A stretch of DNA of 64,000 nt from Nakamurella multipartita DSM 44233 (GTDB lineage Bacteria > Actinomycetota > Actinomycetes > Mycobacteriales > Nakamurellaceae), in assembly GCF_000024365.1 (NCBI RefSeq), contig NC_013235.1, forward strand, positions 5,270,001 through 5,334,000, read 5' to 3'. Every line of letters begins with the position of its first letter. Positions within the stretch are counted from its first letter, which is position 1. Positions 1-8,379 of this stretch are shown here, one piece after another. The notes under the pieces were generated by a model. It was not told where the DNA came from. It did no database searches and was given only the letters and a program-made list of their open reading frames with translations. The position numbers were made by a program, and so were the translations under genes.

Positions 1-26
1 GCGGCCGCGGCGGAACCGGCGGCCCG

Positions 27-404
27 GTGACCGCCGGCCCCGGGCCGATGGTGGTCCAGGTCGCCCAGCACGTGGCCGACCTCGACCGGGCCACCGCGTT
101 CTACACCGAGACCCTCGGCCTGCCGCTGATCGCCCGGTTCGGCCCGTTGGTCTTCGTCGACCTCGGCGGCACCCGGCTGCTGCTGGACGAGTCCGCGCCG
201 CCGGCCCTGCTCTACCTGCGGCTGGACGGGCTCGACCGGCAGATCGCGCACCTGCGCCAGGCCGGGGTGGAGATCGTCGCCGAGCCGCACGACATCTTCA
301 CCGACGACGACGCGGTGTTCGGCGGGCAGTGGAAGGTCGAATCGCAGGCCTTCATCCGTGACTCCGAGGGCAACCTGCTCGGGCTGGTCGGCCACCGCGG
401 CTGA
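27..404 (+). CDS. VOC (glyoxalase-like) family protein
   Basis: Protein of 125 residues with one vicinal-oxygen-chelate fold. The stretch DLDRATAFYTETLGL (residues 18-32) is the usual first beta-alpha unit, and the C-terminal FIRDSEGNLLGLVG matches the D-x-x-GN ending of the second unit. Members are small metal-dependent lyases, dioxygenases or resistance proteins acting as cytosolic dimers; substrate and metal ligands cannot be assigned from sequence alone. The start is GTG at 27; the Met at residue 8 is an alternative. The gene converges with the HAD phosphatase, with a small hairpin between the two stops. Family call is firm, function open. Confidence 0.8.
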   Translation: MTAGPGPMVVQVAQHVADLDRATAFYTETLGLPLIARFGPLVFVDLGGTRLLLDESAPPALLYLRLDGLDRQIAHLRQAGVEIVAEPHDIFTDDDAVFGGQWKVESQAFIRDSEGNLLGLVGHRG

Positions 405-426
405 CGGGTCCCGCGCGCTCGGACCG

Positions 427-443
427 GGGTTCGGATCGAACCC
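427..443. terminator. Short hairpin between convergent genes
   Basis: GGGTTCG and CGAACCC form a perfect 7-bp stem around a GAT loop, placed between the stops of the VOC gene (plus) and the HAD gene (minus). There is no T tract; it may act on either transcript. Confidence 0.45.
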
Positions 444-450
444 GACCGGC

Positions 451-1071
451 CTAGTGCACCGTGGCCACCAGGTAGGACGACAGCCAGGCCGGGAACCGGG
501 AGAGGTCGGGCAACACCACGTCCGCACCGGACGCGGCCAGGTCCTCGGCACTGTTCGGCCCGGTGGCCACCGCCACTGCCATCGCGTCGGCCGCCCGGGC
601 CGCGGTCACGTCACCGATGTGATCGCCCACGTACACCTCGGCGCCCAGCTCCCGCAGCGCGGGCGCCTTGCCGGTGCTCCACACGTCGCCGACCACCGCG
701 GCGACCTCGATGCCCAGGGCGTCCAGGTGGCTGACCGCGTTGGCCGCGAACTTGCCGGTGACGACGACGGACCGGCCGCCCCGCTCGGCCACCGCCCGGA
801 CTGCGGCCATCGCCCCCGGCAGCGCCACCGTCCGGGGGACGGCGAGCTCGGGGGTCAATTCGCGGTAGCGGCGCACCAGGTGGGCCACCGTCGCGTTGTC
901 GAGGCGGTAGCGGGCCAGCTCCTGCTGCAGCGGCGGGCCCAGGCGGGTGACGAAAGCACGTCCGTCGAGCGGGATCCCGGTCTCGGCGGCCAGCACGTCG
1001 AACACTTCGACGATCCCCGGCCGCGGGTCGATCAGCGTCATGTCCAGGTCGAAACCGACGGTGAAGCTCAT
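451..1071 (-). CDS. HAD-superfamily hydrolase (phosphoglycolate phosphatase-like)
   Basis: Protein of 206 residues. Motif I is FDLDMTLID (nucleophile Asp8, acid/base Asp10), motif II lies in VVVTGK, and VYVGDHIGDVTAA is the metal-binding motif IV, so all catalytic elements of a haloacid-dehalogenase phosphatase are present, with an alpha-helical cap between motifs I and II. Likely a cytosolic small-molecule phosphatase; the substrate is unknown. The reading frame stays open to 1167, but the ATG at 1071 puts motif I at residue 8, as is normal, and the extra upstream residues look like non-coding translation. Confidence 0.8.
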   Translation of the reverse strand: MSFTVGFDLDMTLIDPRPGIVEVFDVLAAETGIPLDGRAFVTRLGPPLQQELARYRLDNATVAHLVRRYRELTPELAVPRTVALPGAMAAVRAVAERGGRSVVVTGKFAANAVSHLDALGIEVAAVVGDVWSTGKAPALRELGAEVYVGDHIGDVTAARAADAMAVAVATGPNSAEDLAASGADVVLPDLSRFPAWLSSYLVATVH

Positions 1072-1274
1072 GCCGGCCGCCCGTGCACCGCGACCCCGGG
1101 AAGGTCTGCGTGGTGTCGGTGCTGTCGTCGGTCGGCCTGGCTCACCGGATGAGGGTAAAGGCCCCATCGTCCGATCACGGGCGCTCGGTGCACCCTGAGG
1201 CCGGACGGTGATACAGATGTTACGCGGGGTCAGATGACGGTCGGGCGCGTCGAGGCCGTCGTTACGATGAACCG

Positions 1275-1844
1275 ATGCCCCGACGGCCCGCGCCCGCCGA
1301 GCCGTCGTTGCGGCGGCTGCGCCTGGCCTGTGTCGCCGCGCTGGTCGCGTTCGTCCTGATCATCGCGGTCATCACCATGTGGCCCGGCCCCCCGGCGCCC
1401 GGCGGTCAGAGCTGGCTGCGGGAGTACTTGCAGCGGGCGCACGCGCACGGCCTGCCCCGCTGGATCTCCTTCGGCAAGATCGAGTTCGCCTCCAACATCG
1501 TGATGTTCGTCCCACTCGGGCTGTGCGGCGCCCTGGCCCTGGCCCGGCACCGCTGGCTCGTCGTCCCGGCCGCGGCGCTGGCCTCGGCCGCCATCGAGAC
1601 CATCCAGCTCGTGGCCCTGCCGGCGCGCTACGCGACGGTGCGCGACGTCGTGGCCAACACGACCGGCGCGCTGATCGGCTACCTGCTGGCCCTGGCCACC
1701 CTGGCCTACCTGCGCCGGCGGGCCCGCGCCCGATCGAGTGTGCAGCAACCGCCCTTATCCGCGCCGATAGGGACCGTTTCTGCACACCCGACCGCCGGAC
1801 ACCCGACCGCTGGACGCCCGACAGGGCCGACGCGGCCCCGCTGA
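1275..1844 (+). CDS. VanZ family membrane protein
   Basis: Protein of 189 residues with four predicted membrane segments (about residues 14-35, 72-90, 95-112 and 130-150). The pattern FASNIVMFVPLGLCGALA followed by SAAIETIQLVALPARYATVRDVVANTTGALIGY is typical of VanZ-like proteins, named after the teicoplanin-resistance gene though most members have other or unknown roles. The C-terminal tail (HPTAGHPTAGRPTGPTRP) is low-complexity and hydrophilic. It ends 3 bp before the stop of the convergent HAD-IIA gene, so the two transcripts meet tail to tail. Confidence 0.75.
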   Translation: MPRRPAPAEPSLRRLRLACVAALVAFVLIIAVITMWPGPPAPGGQSWLREYLQRAHAHGLPRWISFGKIEFASNIVMFVPLGLCGALALARHRWLVVPAAALASAAIETIQLVALPARYATVRDVVANTTGALIGYLLALATLAYLRRRARARSSVQQPPLSAPIGTVSAHPTAGHPTAGRPTGPTRPR

Positions 1845-1847
1845 CCC

Positions 1848-2675
1848 CTACCAGACCGGGGAGATCACCCGGAACGGATCCTCGGTGTGCCCGATCAGGT
1901 CGGCCACCGAGTTCAGGATCAGGGTCGGCCGGAACGGGTACTCGGCGACGGTCTCCATGGTCGAGATGCCGGTCATCACCAGCACCGTCGGCATGCCCGA
2001 CTCCAGGCCGGCGATCACGTCCGTGTCCATCCGGTCGCCGATCATCAGGGTGCTCTCGGAGTGGGCGCCGATCGCGCGCATCGCCGAGCGCATCATCAGC
2101 GGGTTCGGCTTGCCGACGAAGTACGGCGTCCGGCCGGTCGCCTTCTCGATCAGCGCGGCCACCGCCCCGGCCGCCGGCAGCACGCCGGCCCGGCTCGGGC
2201 CGGTCGGATCAGGGTTGGTGGACACGAACCGGGAGCCGCCCAGGATCAGCCGGATCGCGGTGGTGATCGCCTCGAACGAGTAGGTCCGGGTCTCCCCCAG
2301 CACCACGTAGTCCGGGCTGCGGTCGGTGAGCACGTAGCCGGCCTCGTGCATCGCGGTGGTCAGCCCGACCTCGCCGATGACGAACGCGCTGCCGCCGGGC
2401 CGCTGATTGTGCAGGAACTGGGCGGTGGCCAGGGCCGAGGTCCAGATCCGCTCCTCGGGGATGTTCAGGCCGCTGGCCAGCAGCCGGGCCCGCAGGTCGC
2501 GCCGGGTGTAGATGGGGTTGTTGGTGACGACGATGAAGTTGGCGTTGCGCTCGGTCAGCTCCGAGATGAAGGCGTCGGCCCCGGGGATCGCATGCTCCTC
2601 GTGGACCAGGACGCCGTCCATATCCATCAAGTAGGACCAGTCCGTGGGAATCTGGGTGTCAGTCACGCGCTCCAT
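1848..2675 (-). CDS. HAD-IIA family hydrolase (NagD-like phosphatase)
   Basis: Protein of 275 residues. Motif I is YLMDMDGVL, motif II lies in FIVVTNNP, the lysine motif is FVGKPNPLMM and motif IV is LMIGDRMDTDVIAG, the full set for the NagD/AraL branch of HAD phosphatases with a C2 cap. It probably dephosphorylates a sugar phosphate or nucleotide in the cytosol. The ATG at 2675 was chosen; a GTG four codons downstream is equally close to motif I. The frame runs open for a further 195 codons upstream, but that part is antisense to the histidine kinase and is not credible as protein. Confidence 0.85.
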   Translation of the reverse strand: MERVTDTQIPTDWSYLMDMDGVLVHEEHAIPGADAFISELTERNANFIVVTNNPIYTRRDLRARLLASGLNIPEERIWTSALATAQFLHNQRPGGSAFVIGEVGLTTAMHEAGYVLTDRSPDYVVLGETRTYSFEAITTAIRLILGGSRFVSTNPDPTGPSRAGVLPAAGAVAALIEKATGRTPYFVGKPNPLMMRSAMRAIGAHSESTLMIGDRMDTDVIAGLESGMPTVLVMTGISTMETVAEYPFRPTLILNSVADLIGHTEDPFRVISPVW

Positions 2676-2760
2676 GATTGCGTGCGACGGGGCTTTGCAC
2701 ACAACTGGGCGCACCTGACGGACCGACCGAGCCGGCGCGACCATCGGTGAGAGGGGCTCG

Positions 2761-4368
2761 ATGACGCAGGCCGACCCGGACGTCACACCGTCGCTGCGCG
2801 CCGTCTTGGAGACGGTCGGCGCCATCGCCGCCGACCTCGACCTGGACGTGACCCTGCAGCGCATCATCGACGCCGCCGCCGAACTGGCCCGGGCCCGGTA
2901 CGGCGCCCTGGGGGTGCTGGAGGAGTCGACCGGGGCGCCGCTGTTGCGCGAATTCGTCACCCACGGCATCAGCCCGACCGAACGGGCCCTGATCGGCGAC
3001 CCGCCGGTCGGGCACGGCGTGCTGGGCCTGCTGATCGACAACCCCGAGCCGGTGCGGATCGACGACCTGGCCAGCCACCCGCTGTCCTCCGGTTTCCCGG
3101 CCAACCATCCCGCGATGACGACCTTCCTGGGCGCCCCGATCCGGATCGGCAACCGGGTCTTCGGCAACCTGTACCTGACCGAGCGGGCCGGTGGCGGTCC
3201 CTTCACCGACGACGACACCGAGCTGGTGGTCGCCTTCGCCGCGGCCGCCGGAGTGATCATCGAGAACGCCCGGCTCTACGAGCGGCTGTCCCGCCGGCGG
3301 CGCTGGTTGGAGGCCGCCGCCGAGGTCAGCCGCATTGTGCTGGGCAACCAGGACCGCCGATCGACCGATGTGGCAACCCGGCTGGCCCTGTCGGCCGGAG
3401 AGGCGGACGGCGCGGTGATGTTGCTGGACGCCCACGGCGTCATCGCCCCCGGCGCCCAGGACGGCGGCCTGCGGGTGGCGGCCACCGCCGGCGCCCCGAT
3501 CGAGGACCCGTTGGCCGATCCGCGCGCCGAGCAGGTCTGGCGCACCGGGGAACCGGTGCCGCCGCGGCGCACCGGGGACCTGATGGTTCGCTTCGGCAGC
3601 ACCAGCCGGATCAACGGGGTGCTCTGGCTGCACTGGTCGCCCGAGCGGATCGACCGGGTGCACGACTCCACGATCGAATCGGCCCAGGCCTTCGCCGACC
3701 AGATGGCCCTGATCCTGGAAGTCGCGGTGGCCCAGGACGACCGGGCCCGGCTGGCCGTGTTCGAGGACCGCGACCGGATCGGCCGCGACCTGCACGACCT
3801 GGTCATCCAGCGGCTCTTCGCGGTCGGCCTGACCCTGGAGAACACCGCCCGGATCGCCGGCCCGGGACGGATCGCGGACCGGGTCGACGCGGCCGTGGAC
3901 CAGCTGGACCAGACCATCAAGGACATCCGTCGGACCATCTTCGAGCTGGCCAACCCGGATCGCCCGGACGACCTGTACGACGACGTGCAGATCGCCGTCG
4001 GCGACATGCTGCCCTCGTTGGGCTTCCGGCCGTCGGTCACCCTGAACGGGCCGCTCAACAGCGCGGTCCCCGAGCAGGTGCGCACCCACCTGCTGGCCGT
4101 GCTGCGGGAGGCGTTGTCCAACGTCGGCCGGCACGCCCGGGCCAGCAGCGCCACCGTGACGCTGTCGGTGGACAACGCGCCGGAGCCCAGCGTCGAGCTG
4201 GTCGTGGAGGACGACGGCCGCGGCCTCGAGGCCGCACTCGACGGCACCCTGGCCGGCAACGGCCTGCCCAACATGCTGGCCCGGGCGGACGCATTGGGCG
4301 GCACCTGCACGCTGGGGCGGGGCGAGACCGGCGGAACGAGGGTGGTCTGGCGGGTCCCGCTGCGCTGA
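2761..4368 (+). CDS. GAF-domain sensor histidine kinase (DevS/NarL-type)
   Basis: Soluble 535-residue sensor kinase. Two GAF domains occupy about residues 15-165 and 180-325, followed by a HisKA_3 dimerisation box with the sequence GRDLHDLVIQRLF (phospho-acceptor His345). The HATPase domain has its N box near 450 (EALSNVGRHA), DDGRGLE near 485 and GNGLPNM near 500. There are no membrane segments. The layout matches DevS/DosT of mycobacteria, which sense redox or gas ligands through a GAF-bound haem; haem binding here is not proven. The partner regulator is next door but on the opposite strand, an unusual convergent arrangement with 34 bp between stops. Confidence 0.9.
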   Translation: MTQADPDVTPSLRAVLETVGAIAADLDLDVTLQRIIDAAAELARARYGALGVLEESTGAPLLREFVTHGISPTERALIGDPPVGHGVLGLLIDNPEPVRIDDLASHPLSSGFPANHPAMTTFLGAPIRIGNRVFGNLYLTERAGGGPFTDDDTELVVAFAAAAGVIIENARLYERLSRRRRWLEAAAEVSRIVLGNQDRRSTDVATRLALSAGEADGAVMLLDAHGVIAPGAQDGGLRVAATAGAPIEDPLADPRAEQVWRTGEPVPPRRTGDLMVRFGSTSRINGVLWLHWSPERIDRVHDSTIESAQAFADQMALILEVAVAQDDRARLAVFEDRDRIGRDLHDLVIQRLFAVGLTLENTARIAGPGRIADRVDAAVDQLDQTIKDIRRTIFELANPDRPDDLYDDVQIAVGDMLPSLGFRPSVTLNGPLNSAVPEQVRTHLLAVLREALSNVGRHARASSATVTLSVDNAPEPSVELVVEDDGRGLEAALDGTLAGNGLPNMLARADALGGTCTLGRGETGGTRVVWRVPLR

Positions 4369-4402
4369 CGCGCGGCCGAGGGCCGGTCCTGATCAGATGG
4401 GC

Positions 4403-5104
4403 CTAGTCGGGCAGGTGGTGCTTGGCCGCGAACAGCGCGGCCTGGGTGCGCCGCTGCAGACCGAGCTTGGCCAGCAGGCTGGAGACGTAGTTCTTGACCG
4501 TCTTCTCGGCCAGGAACATGGCCTCGGCGATCTGCCGGTTGGTCATCCCCTCGCCGATCAGGGCCAGCACCCGTCGTTCCTGCTCGGTCAGCGGAGCCAG
4601 GGCCGGGTCCAGCTCCGGACCCTTGCGCACCCGCTCCAGCACCCGAGCGGTGACCGCCGGGTCGAGCAGGGACTGCCCGGCGGCGACCCGGCGCACCGAG
4701 TCCACCAGGTCGCTGCCGCGGATCTGTTTGAGCACGTAGCCGGCGGCGCCGGCCATGATGGCGGCGAACAGGGCCTCGTCGTCGTCGAAGGAGGTCAGGA
4801 TCAGGGCGCGGATCTCGGGGTTGCGCGAGCGCACTTCCCGGCACACGTCGATCCCGGACCCGTCGGGCAGCCGGCCGTCCAGCACGGCGACCTGCGGCCG
4901 CAGCGCCGGGATCTGCGCCAACGCGTGGGAGACCGAGCCCGATTCGCCGATGACCTCGATGTCGCCGTCGCTTTCCAGCAGGTCCTTCAGACCCAGCCGG
5001 ACGATCTCGTGGTCGTCGAGCAGGTAGACGGTGATCTTCCCCCCGCTGGGCGCGGGTGCGGGCGTGCCCACGGCGTAGTCCCCTGTCACGTTGTCCCCTG
5101 TCAT
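4403..5104 (-). CDS. NarL/FixJ-type response regulator (DevR-like)
   Basis: Protein of 233 residues. The receiver domain has acidic residues Asp30/Asp31, phospho-acceptor Asp76 (VAVLDGRLPD) and Lys126 (GYVLKQ). The C-terminal LuxR helix-turn-helix carries LTEQERRVLALIGEGMTNRQ and AEKTVKNYVSSLLAKL, the wording typical of DevR/DosR orthologues. It is very probably phosphorylated by the neighbouring GAF kinase and controls a dormancy or hypoxia-type regulon. The N-terminal 20 residues are a variable extension whose first 18 codons hold a short internal repeat (ACAGGGGAC twice). The 5' end lies beyond a strong hairpin that ends the DoxX transcript. Confidence 0.9.
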   Translation of the reverse strand: MTGDNVTGDYAVGTPAPAPSGGKITVYLLDDHEIVRLGLKDLLESDGDIEVIGESGSVSHALAQIPALRPQVAVLDGRLPDGSGIDVCREVRSRNPEIRALILTSFDDDEALFAAIMAGAAGYVLKQIRGSDLVDSVRRVAAGQSLLDPAVTARVLERVRKGPELDPALAPLTEQERRVLALIGEGMTNRQIAEAMFLAEKTVKNYVSSLLAKLGLQRRTQAALFAAKHHLPD

Positions 5105-5140
5105 CGTCTCGCTCGTCCCGTCCTACCGTACGGACATGAC

Positions 5141-5180
5141 GGACTCCCGCCGCCCCCACGAGGAGGGGCGGCGGGAGTCC
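5141..5180 (-). terminator. Strong hairpin terminator after the DoxX gene
   Basis: A 16-bp perfect stem (5141-5156 with 5165-5180, core GGACTCCCGCCGCCCC) closes an 8-base loop. It lies 36 bp beyond the stop of the minus-strand DoxX gene and ahead of the response-regulator start, so it should insulate the regulator from read-through. There is no U tract, as is common in actinobacteria. Confidence 0.8.
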
Positions 5181-5215
5181 GGTTGATCTACGCGGGTTTG
5201 TCCGCGATCAAGTGC

Positions 5216-5791
5216 TCAGCGCAGCCAAGCCTGGCCACCGGTCACGCGTGCCCACCACGGCGCGATCCCGAAGTAGCGTCCGGCTCCGATGACTGCCAGC
5301 ACGATCAGCACCAGCGCGTAGATCAAGTGATAGTCCATGAACGGGTTCGTCGAACCGCTGGCCTCACCCGACGAGGTGAACTGAGCGAACGGCCATTCGG
5401 CCGCCCACATCAGGAGCATCATCAGGGACCCGGCGACCGCCGAGATGTTCATGAACACGCCCAACATGACGGCCAGGCCGACACCCAGCAGTCCCAGCAT
5501 GAACAGCGTGTCCGCCCACCAGGTGCCCGCGATCGAGTTGTACGCGGACTGGAACGGACCGATGTCGACATTGGACAGGAAGCCCTTGGTCGGAGAGCCA
5601 CCGTTGATCCAGGCCCGAGCACCCGGGGTGGCGTAGCCCAACCCGAAGAGCTTGTCCAGGAAAGCCCACAGGAACACGAACCCGATGGACAGACGCAGCA
5701 GCGCGATCGCGATGGCGCCGCCTGAGGTGATGGTGACGGGCGTGGCCTCGGTTCCCAGGACCGGGGCGTGGCCAGTGGTGCCAGCGGCCAT
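5216..5791 (-). CDS. DoxX-family membrane protein
   Basis: Protein of 191 residues with about four membrane helices, including LLRLSIGFVFLWAFLDKLFGLGYATP near the N terminus, the signature of the DoxX/TQO small-subunit group (thiosulfate:quinone oxidoreductase-like proteins). The pattern WINGGSPTKGFL after the first helix is frequent in actinobacterial members. A quinone-linked redox role in the membrane is plausible but unproven. The start was placed at the ATG at 5791 because AAGGAG lies 9 bases upstream; the ATG at 5800 sits directly on that site and is less likely. Confidence 0.8.
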   Translation of the reverse strand: MAAGTTGHAPVLGTEATPVTITSGGAIAIALLRLSIGFVFLWAFLDKLFGLGYATPGARAWINGGSPTKGFLSNVDIGPFQSAYNSIAGTWWADTLFMLGLLGVGLAVMLGVFMNISAVAGSLMMLLMWAAEWPFAQFTSSGEASGSTNPFMDYHLIYALVLIVLAVIGAGRYFGIAPWWARVTGGQAWLR

Positions 5792-5978
5792 GATGGTCAT
5801 CTCCTTGTGACTGCCGATCCCGACGCGGTCTCGGACATCTCCAATGGTCGTCATCGGTCGGGCACAGCACCCGGGCCGAAGGTCCTGATCTGACGGGACG
5901 TTGGCGTCATCCTTGATCTCGACCGGTCCCGACGGGCCTCGAACTGCCCCCGCGGAGCCGACGCCGTACCTTGACCGC

Positions 5979-6971
5979 ATGACGATGCGGTTCGGAGTCT
6001 TCATCCCCCAGGGCTGGCGTTTCGATCTGGTCGGCATCGAGCCGGCCGAGCAGTGGGCGGTCATGTCCCGCCTGGCCCAACGGGCCGAAGCCGGTCCCTG
6101 GGAGTCGCTCTGGGTCTACGACCACTTCCACACCACGCCCATCCCGTCGCAGGAGCCCACGCACGAGGCGTGGACGCTGATGGCGGCGTTCGCGGCCAGC
6201 ACATCGCGGATCCGGCTGGGTCAGATGTGCACCTGCATGTCGTACCGGAACCCGGCGTACCTGGCCAAGGTGGCGGCCACGGTGGACATTGTCTCCGGTG
6301 GCCGGGTCGAGATGGGCATCGGCGGCGGCTGGTACGAGCACGAATGGCGGGCCTACGGCTACGGCTTCCCGCCGGCCCGGGAGCGGCTGCGGGCCCTGGA
6401 CGAGGGCGTGCAGATCATGCGGCAGGCCTGGCGGGACGGGGTGGCCACGCTCGACGGCCGGATCTACCAGGTGGACGGGGCCATCGTGCGGCCCCTTCCC
6501 CTGCAGGAGGGCGGGATCCCGCTGTGGATCGCCGGCGGCGGCGAGCAGGTGACCCTACGGATCGCGGCCCAGTACGCGCAGTACACCAATTTCGACGGCA
6601 CCCCCGAGGGCTTCGCGCACAAGTCGCAGGTCCTGGCCGAGCACTGCCGCCGGCTGGGCCGCGACTACGACGAGATCACCCGCTCGGCCAACTACAACGT
6701 GATCATCGGCCGCGACGAGCGTGAGGTGGCCGACAAGCTCGATCGGTTGCAGGAGCGCTATACCGCGCTGATGGGCGAGCAGAAGGCGGCCGCGCAACTC
6801 GGTGCGTTCCGCGGCATGCCCGGGGTGGGCACGCCGGAACAGATCGTGGCCAACCTCTCGGCCCTGAACAAGGCCGGCATGACCTACGCCATCACCTATT
6901 TCCCCGAGCTGGCCGACGACACCTCGAGTCTGGAGCTGTTCGAGTCCGAGGTCGTCCCGGCGCTGGTCTGA
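5979..6971 (+). CDS. LLM-class flavin/F420-dependent oxidoreductase
   Basis: Protein of 330 residues with a luciferase-like TIM barrel. MRFGVFIPQGWRFDL opens the barrel, SLWVYDHFHT follows, RIRLGQMCTCMSYRNPAYLAKVAATVDIVSGGR is the classic central block, and GIGGGWYEHEW and PLWIAGGGE bind the cofactor phosphate. It belongs to the F420-dependent actinobacterial subgroup. It would catalyse a hydride transfer on an unidentified cytosolic substrate. The ATG at 5979 was taken, six bases before a second ATG; the upstream extension to 5901 overlaps the DoxX promoter region. The next gene follows after 7 bp and may be co-transcribed. Confidence 0.85.
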   Translation: MTMRFGVFIPQGWRFDLVGIEPAEQWAVMSRLAQRAEAGPWESLWVYDHFHTTPIPSQEPTHEAWTLMAAFAASTSRIRLGQMCTCMSYRNPAYLAKVAATVDIVSGGRVEMGIGGGWYEHEWRAYGYGFPPARERLRALDEGVQIMRQAWRDGVATLDGRIYQVDGAIVRPLPLQEGGIPLWIAGGGEQVTLRIAAQYAQYTNFDGTPEGFAHKSQVLAEHCRRLGRDYDEITRSANYNVIIGRDEREVADKLDRLQERYTALMGEQKAAAQLGAFRGMPGVGTPEQIVANLSALNKAGMTYAITYFPELADDTSSLELFESEVVPALV

Positions 6972-6978
6972 CCGCCTG

Positions 6979-7527
6979 ATGACGGCGCCCTGGGGGTCGT
7001 TCACGCCCGACAGCGCGCTGCGGCCGGGTCGTTTCGACCCGGCCGCGCTGATCGTGGTCGGGCTGGTGCGGGGAGCGGCCCCGGTCCTGTTCGTGCTCGG
7101 CGTGATGAACGGGCTGCTCACGGTCGGCAACCACCTCGAGTCGTTGCCCGCGATCGCCACGCCGATGCAGGCTTTTCGCGCGCTGCTTTCGCCGTTCGCG
7201 CCGGCCGCCGTCGCGGTGCTGCTGCGGTTCGGTGGCGGCCTGCTGGCCTTGGCGTTGGCCTACCCGCTGAGCCGGCAGGTCACCGGATCGGTCATCGGCC
7301 CGGACATCGTCAAACGGCCGCTGCGGGTCTGGCAGGACCGGCTGCACCTGGTCCGTGCCTACCGGTCGATGCGCTGGACCTCGCCGGTGCGCACCCAGGC
7401 CATCGTGCGGCTCGGCCGCACCGGGTACGTGCTGCCCTGGGTGGGCACGATCCTGACGATCCAGTTCTGGGTGTCGCTGGTCGCGCTGCTGGTGGTCTCG
7501 TACCTGCTGGTGCGGGGCGGTGGGTGA
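6979..7527 (+). CDS. Putative membrane protein, unknown function
   Basis: Protein of 182 residues that I do not recognise. Hydrophobic segments lie near residues 24-44 (ALIVVGLVRGAAPVLFVLGV), 72-95 and 152-178, so two to three membrane passes with a basic cytosolic stretch (RPLRVWQDRLHLVRAYRSMRW) between them. It starts 7 bp after the LLM oxidoreductase and is probably in its operon. It ends 2 bp before the corrected stop of the facing hypothetical gene. No catalytic motif is visible. Confidence 0.65.
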   Translation: MTAPWGSFTPDSALRPGRFDPAALIVVGLVRGAAPVLFVLGVMNGLLTVGNHLESLPAIATPMQAFRALLSPFAPAAVAVLLRFGGGLLALALAYPLSRQVTGSVIGPDIVKRPLRVWQDRLHLVRAYRSMRWTSPVRTQAIVRLGRTGYVLPWVGTILTIQFWVSLVALLVVSYLLVRGGG

Positions 7528-7546
7528 TCTCAGCCGGCGCGCCCGG

Positions 7547-7981
7547 TCAGGATCTGGGCCACCTGCTCGATCGCCGCCGCCTCGGCCAGGGTGATGACCT
7601 CGTCCGTATCCCGGTCCGGGGCCGCTTGGCCACGCCGATGGCCACGTCGACCAGCCAGGCCCGAACCTGCTCGGCCTGGTCCGCGGGCAACCGGTCGAGC
7701 AGGGGCAGCACGCCGCGCAACTGCTCCTCACCGACCGACCGGAGCCGGTCGGCCTCGTCGGCGCCCACGCTGGGCACGCCCGATCGGCCGGCGATCAGCT
7801 TGCGTCGGGTGGCGGCCAGCAGCTCGGTGGCCGGCCCGGCCGTGACCGGGGCCGCCCCGCCCCGCATGGCCACCACCTGCCTGAGCAACCCGAGGGTGGA
7901 GGCATGGTGGGCCGACCACACGCAGTAGGTGGCCCCCATCGCCGCCCGCGCGACCAGGGTGACGTCCTCGCGTGCGGGCAT
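7547..7981 (-). CDS. Hypothetical protein with apparent 3' frameshift
   Basis: Protein of 144 residues as read, not recognised. The first 120 residues look like normal actinobacterial coding sequence, but the last 23 (from RTGIRTRSSPW) are arginine/serine-rich and use poor third positions. Inserting one base in the run at 7618-7621 (GGGG, read CCCC on the minus strand) gives a natural C terminus, RDRDTDEVITLAEAAAIEQV and onward to a stop at 7530-7532, directly facing the previous gene's stop. Either a sequencing error or a recent disabling indel. Start ATG at 7981. Confidence 0.6.
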   Translation of the reverse strand: MPAREDVTLVARAAMGATYCVWSAHHASTLGLLRQVVAMRGGAAPVTAGPATELLAATRRKLIAGRSGVPSVGADEADRLRSVGEEQLRGVLPLLDRLPADQAEQVRAWLVDVAIGVAKRPRTGIRTRSSPWPRRRRSSRWPRS

Positions 7982-7997
7982 GCCCTCATCGTGTCAT

Positions 7998-8369
7998 TCA
8001 GATGCCCAGCAACTTCGCCTTGGCCGCGGCAAATTCGTCGTCGGACAGGATGCCCTGCTCCTTGAGGCTGGCCAGCCGCTGGATCTCGTCGGCGATGTTC
8101 GACCCGCCGGCCGGGGCCGCGGCCGGCGGAGCCGGCTGCTGGTACTGGGGTTGCTGGTATTGGGGCTGCTGGTACTGGGGCGGCTGCTGGTACTGCGGGT
8201 CCTGGTACTGGGGCTGCTGCTCCGGCGCGCTCTGCTGCTGCTGCTCGTACTCCTGCGCCTCCGCCTTCTGGTTCCAGCGGTTCACCTGGCGGCGCGACAC
8301 CCGGTTGGACACCGCGGTCGCCGTCCCGGCCACCACCGCGGTCCGGGCCATCATCCCGAGCAATCCCAT
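7998..8369 (-). CDS. SHOCT-domain protein with Gln/Tyr/Pro-rich linker
   Basis: Protein of 123 residues. A short hydrophobic N terminus (MGLLGMMARTAVVAGTATAV) is followed by a basic turn, a linker of repeated YQQP units (about residues 46-80) and a C-terminal SHOCT domain (DEIQRLASLKEQGILSDDEFAAAKAKLLGI), a small helical module found at the ends of many bacterial membrane-associated proteins. Start ATG at 8369. It lies 10 bp downstream of the DUF6325 gene, a pairing often seen in actinobacteria, so the two probably form an operon. Molecular role unknown. Confidence 0.8.
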   Translation of the reverse strand: MGLLGMMARTAVVAGTATAVSNRVSRRQVNRWNQKAEAQEYEQQQQSAPEQQPQYQDPQYQQPPQYQQPQYQQPQYQQPAPPAAAPAGGSNIADEIQRLASLKEQGILSDDEFAAAKAKLLGI

Positions 8370-8379
8370 GGCCGGGCCC

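Noticed and set aside
4385-4402. CTGATCAG palindrome between kinase and regulator as another 57-bp repeat
   Set aside because: Only the 8-bp palindrome is present; the 57-bp spacing and interior are missing.
8140-8225. Repeated CTGGTACTGGGG units
   Set aside because: Coding repeats for the YQQP linker of the SHOCT protein, not a regulatory array.
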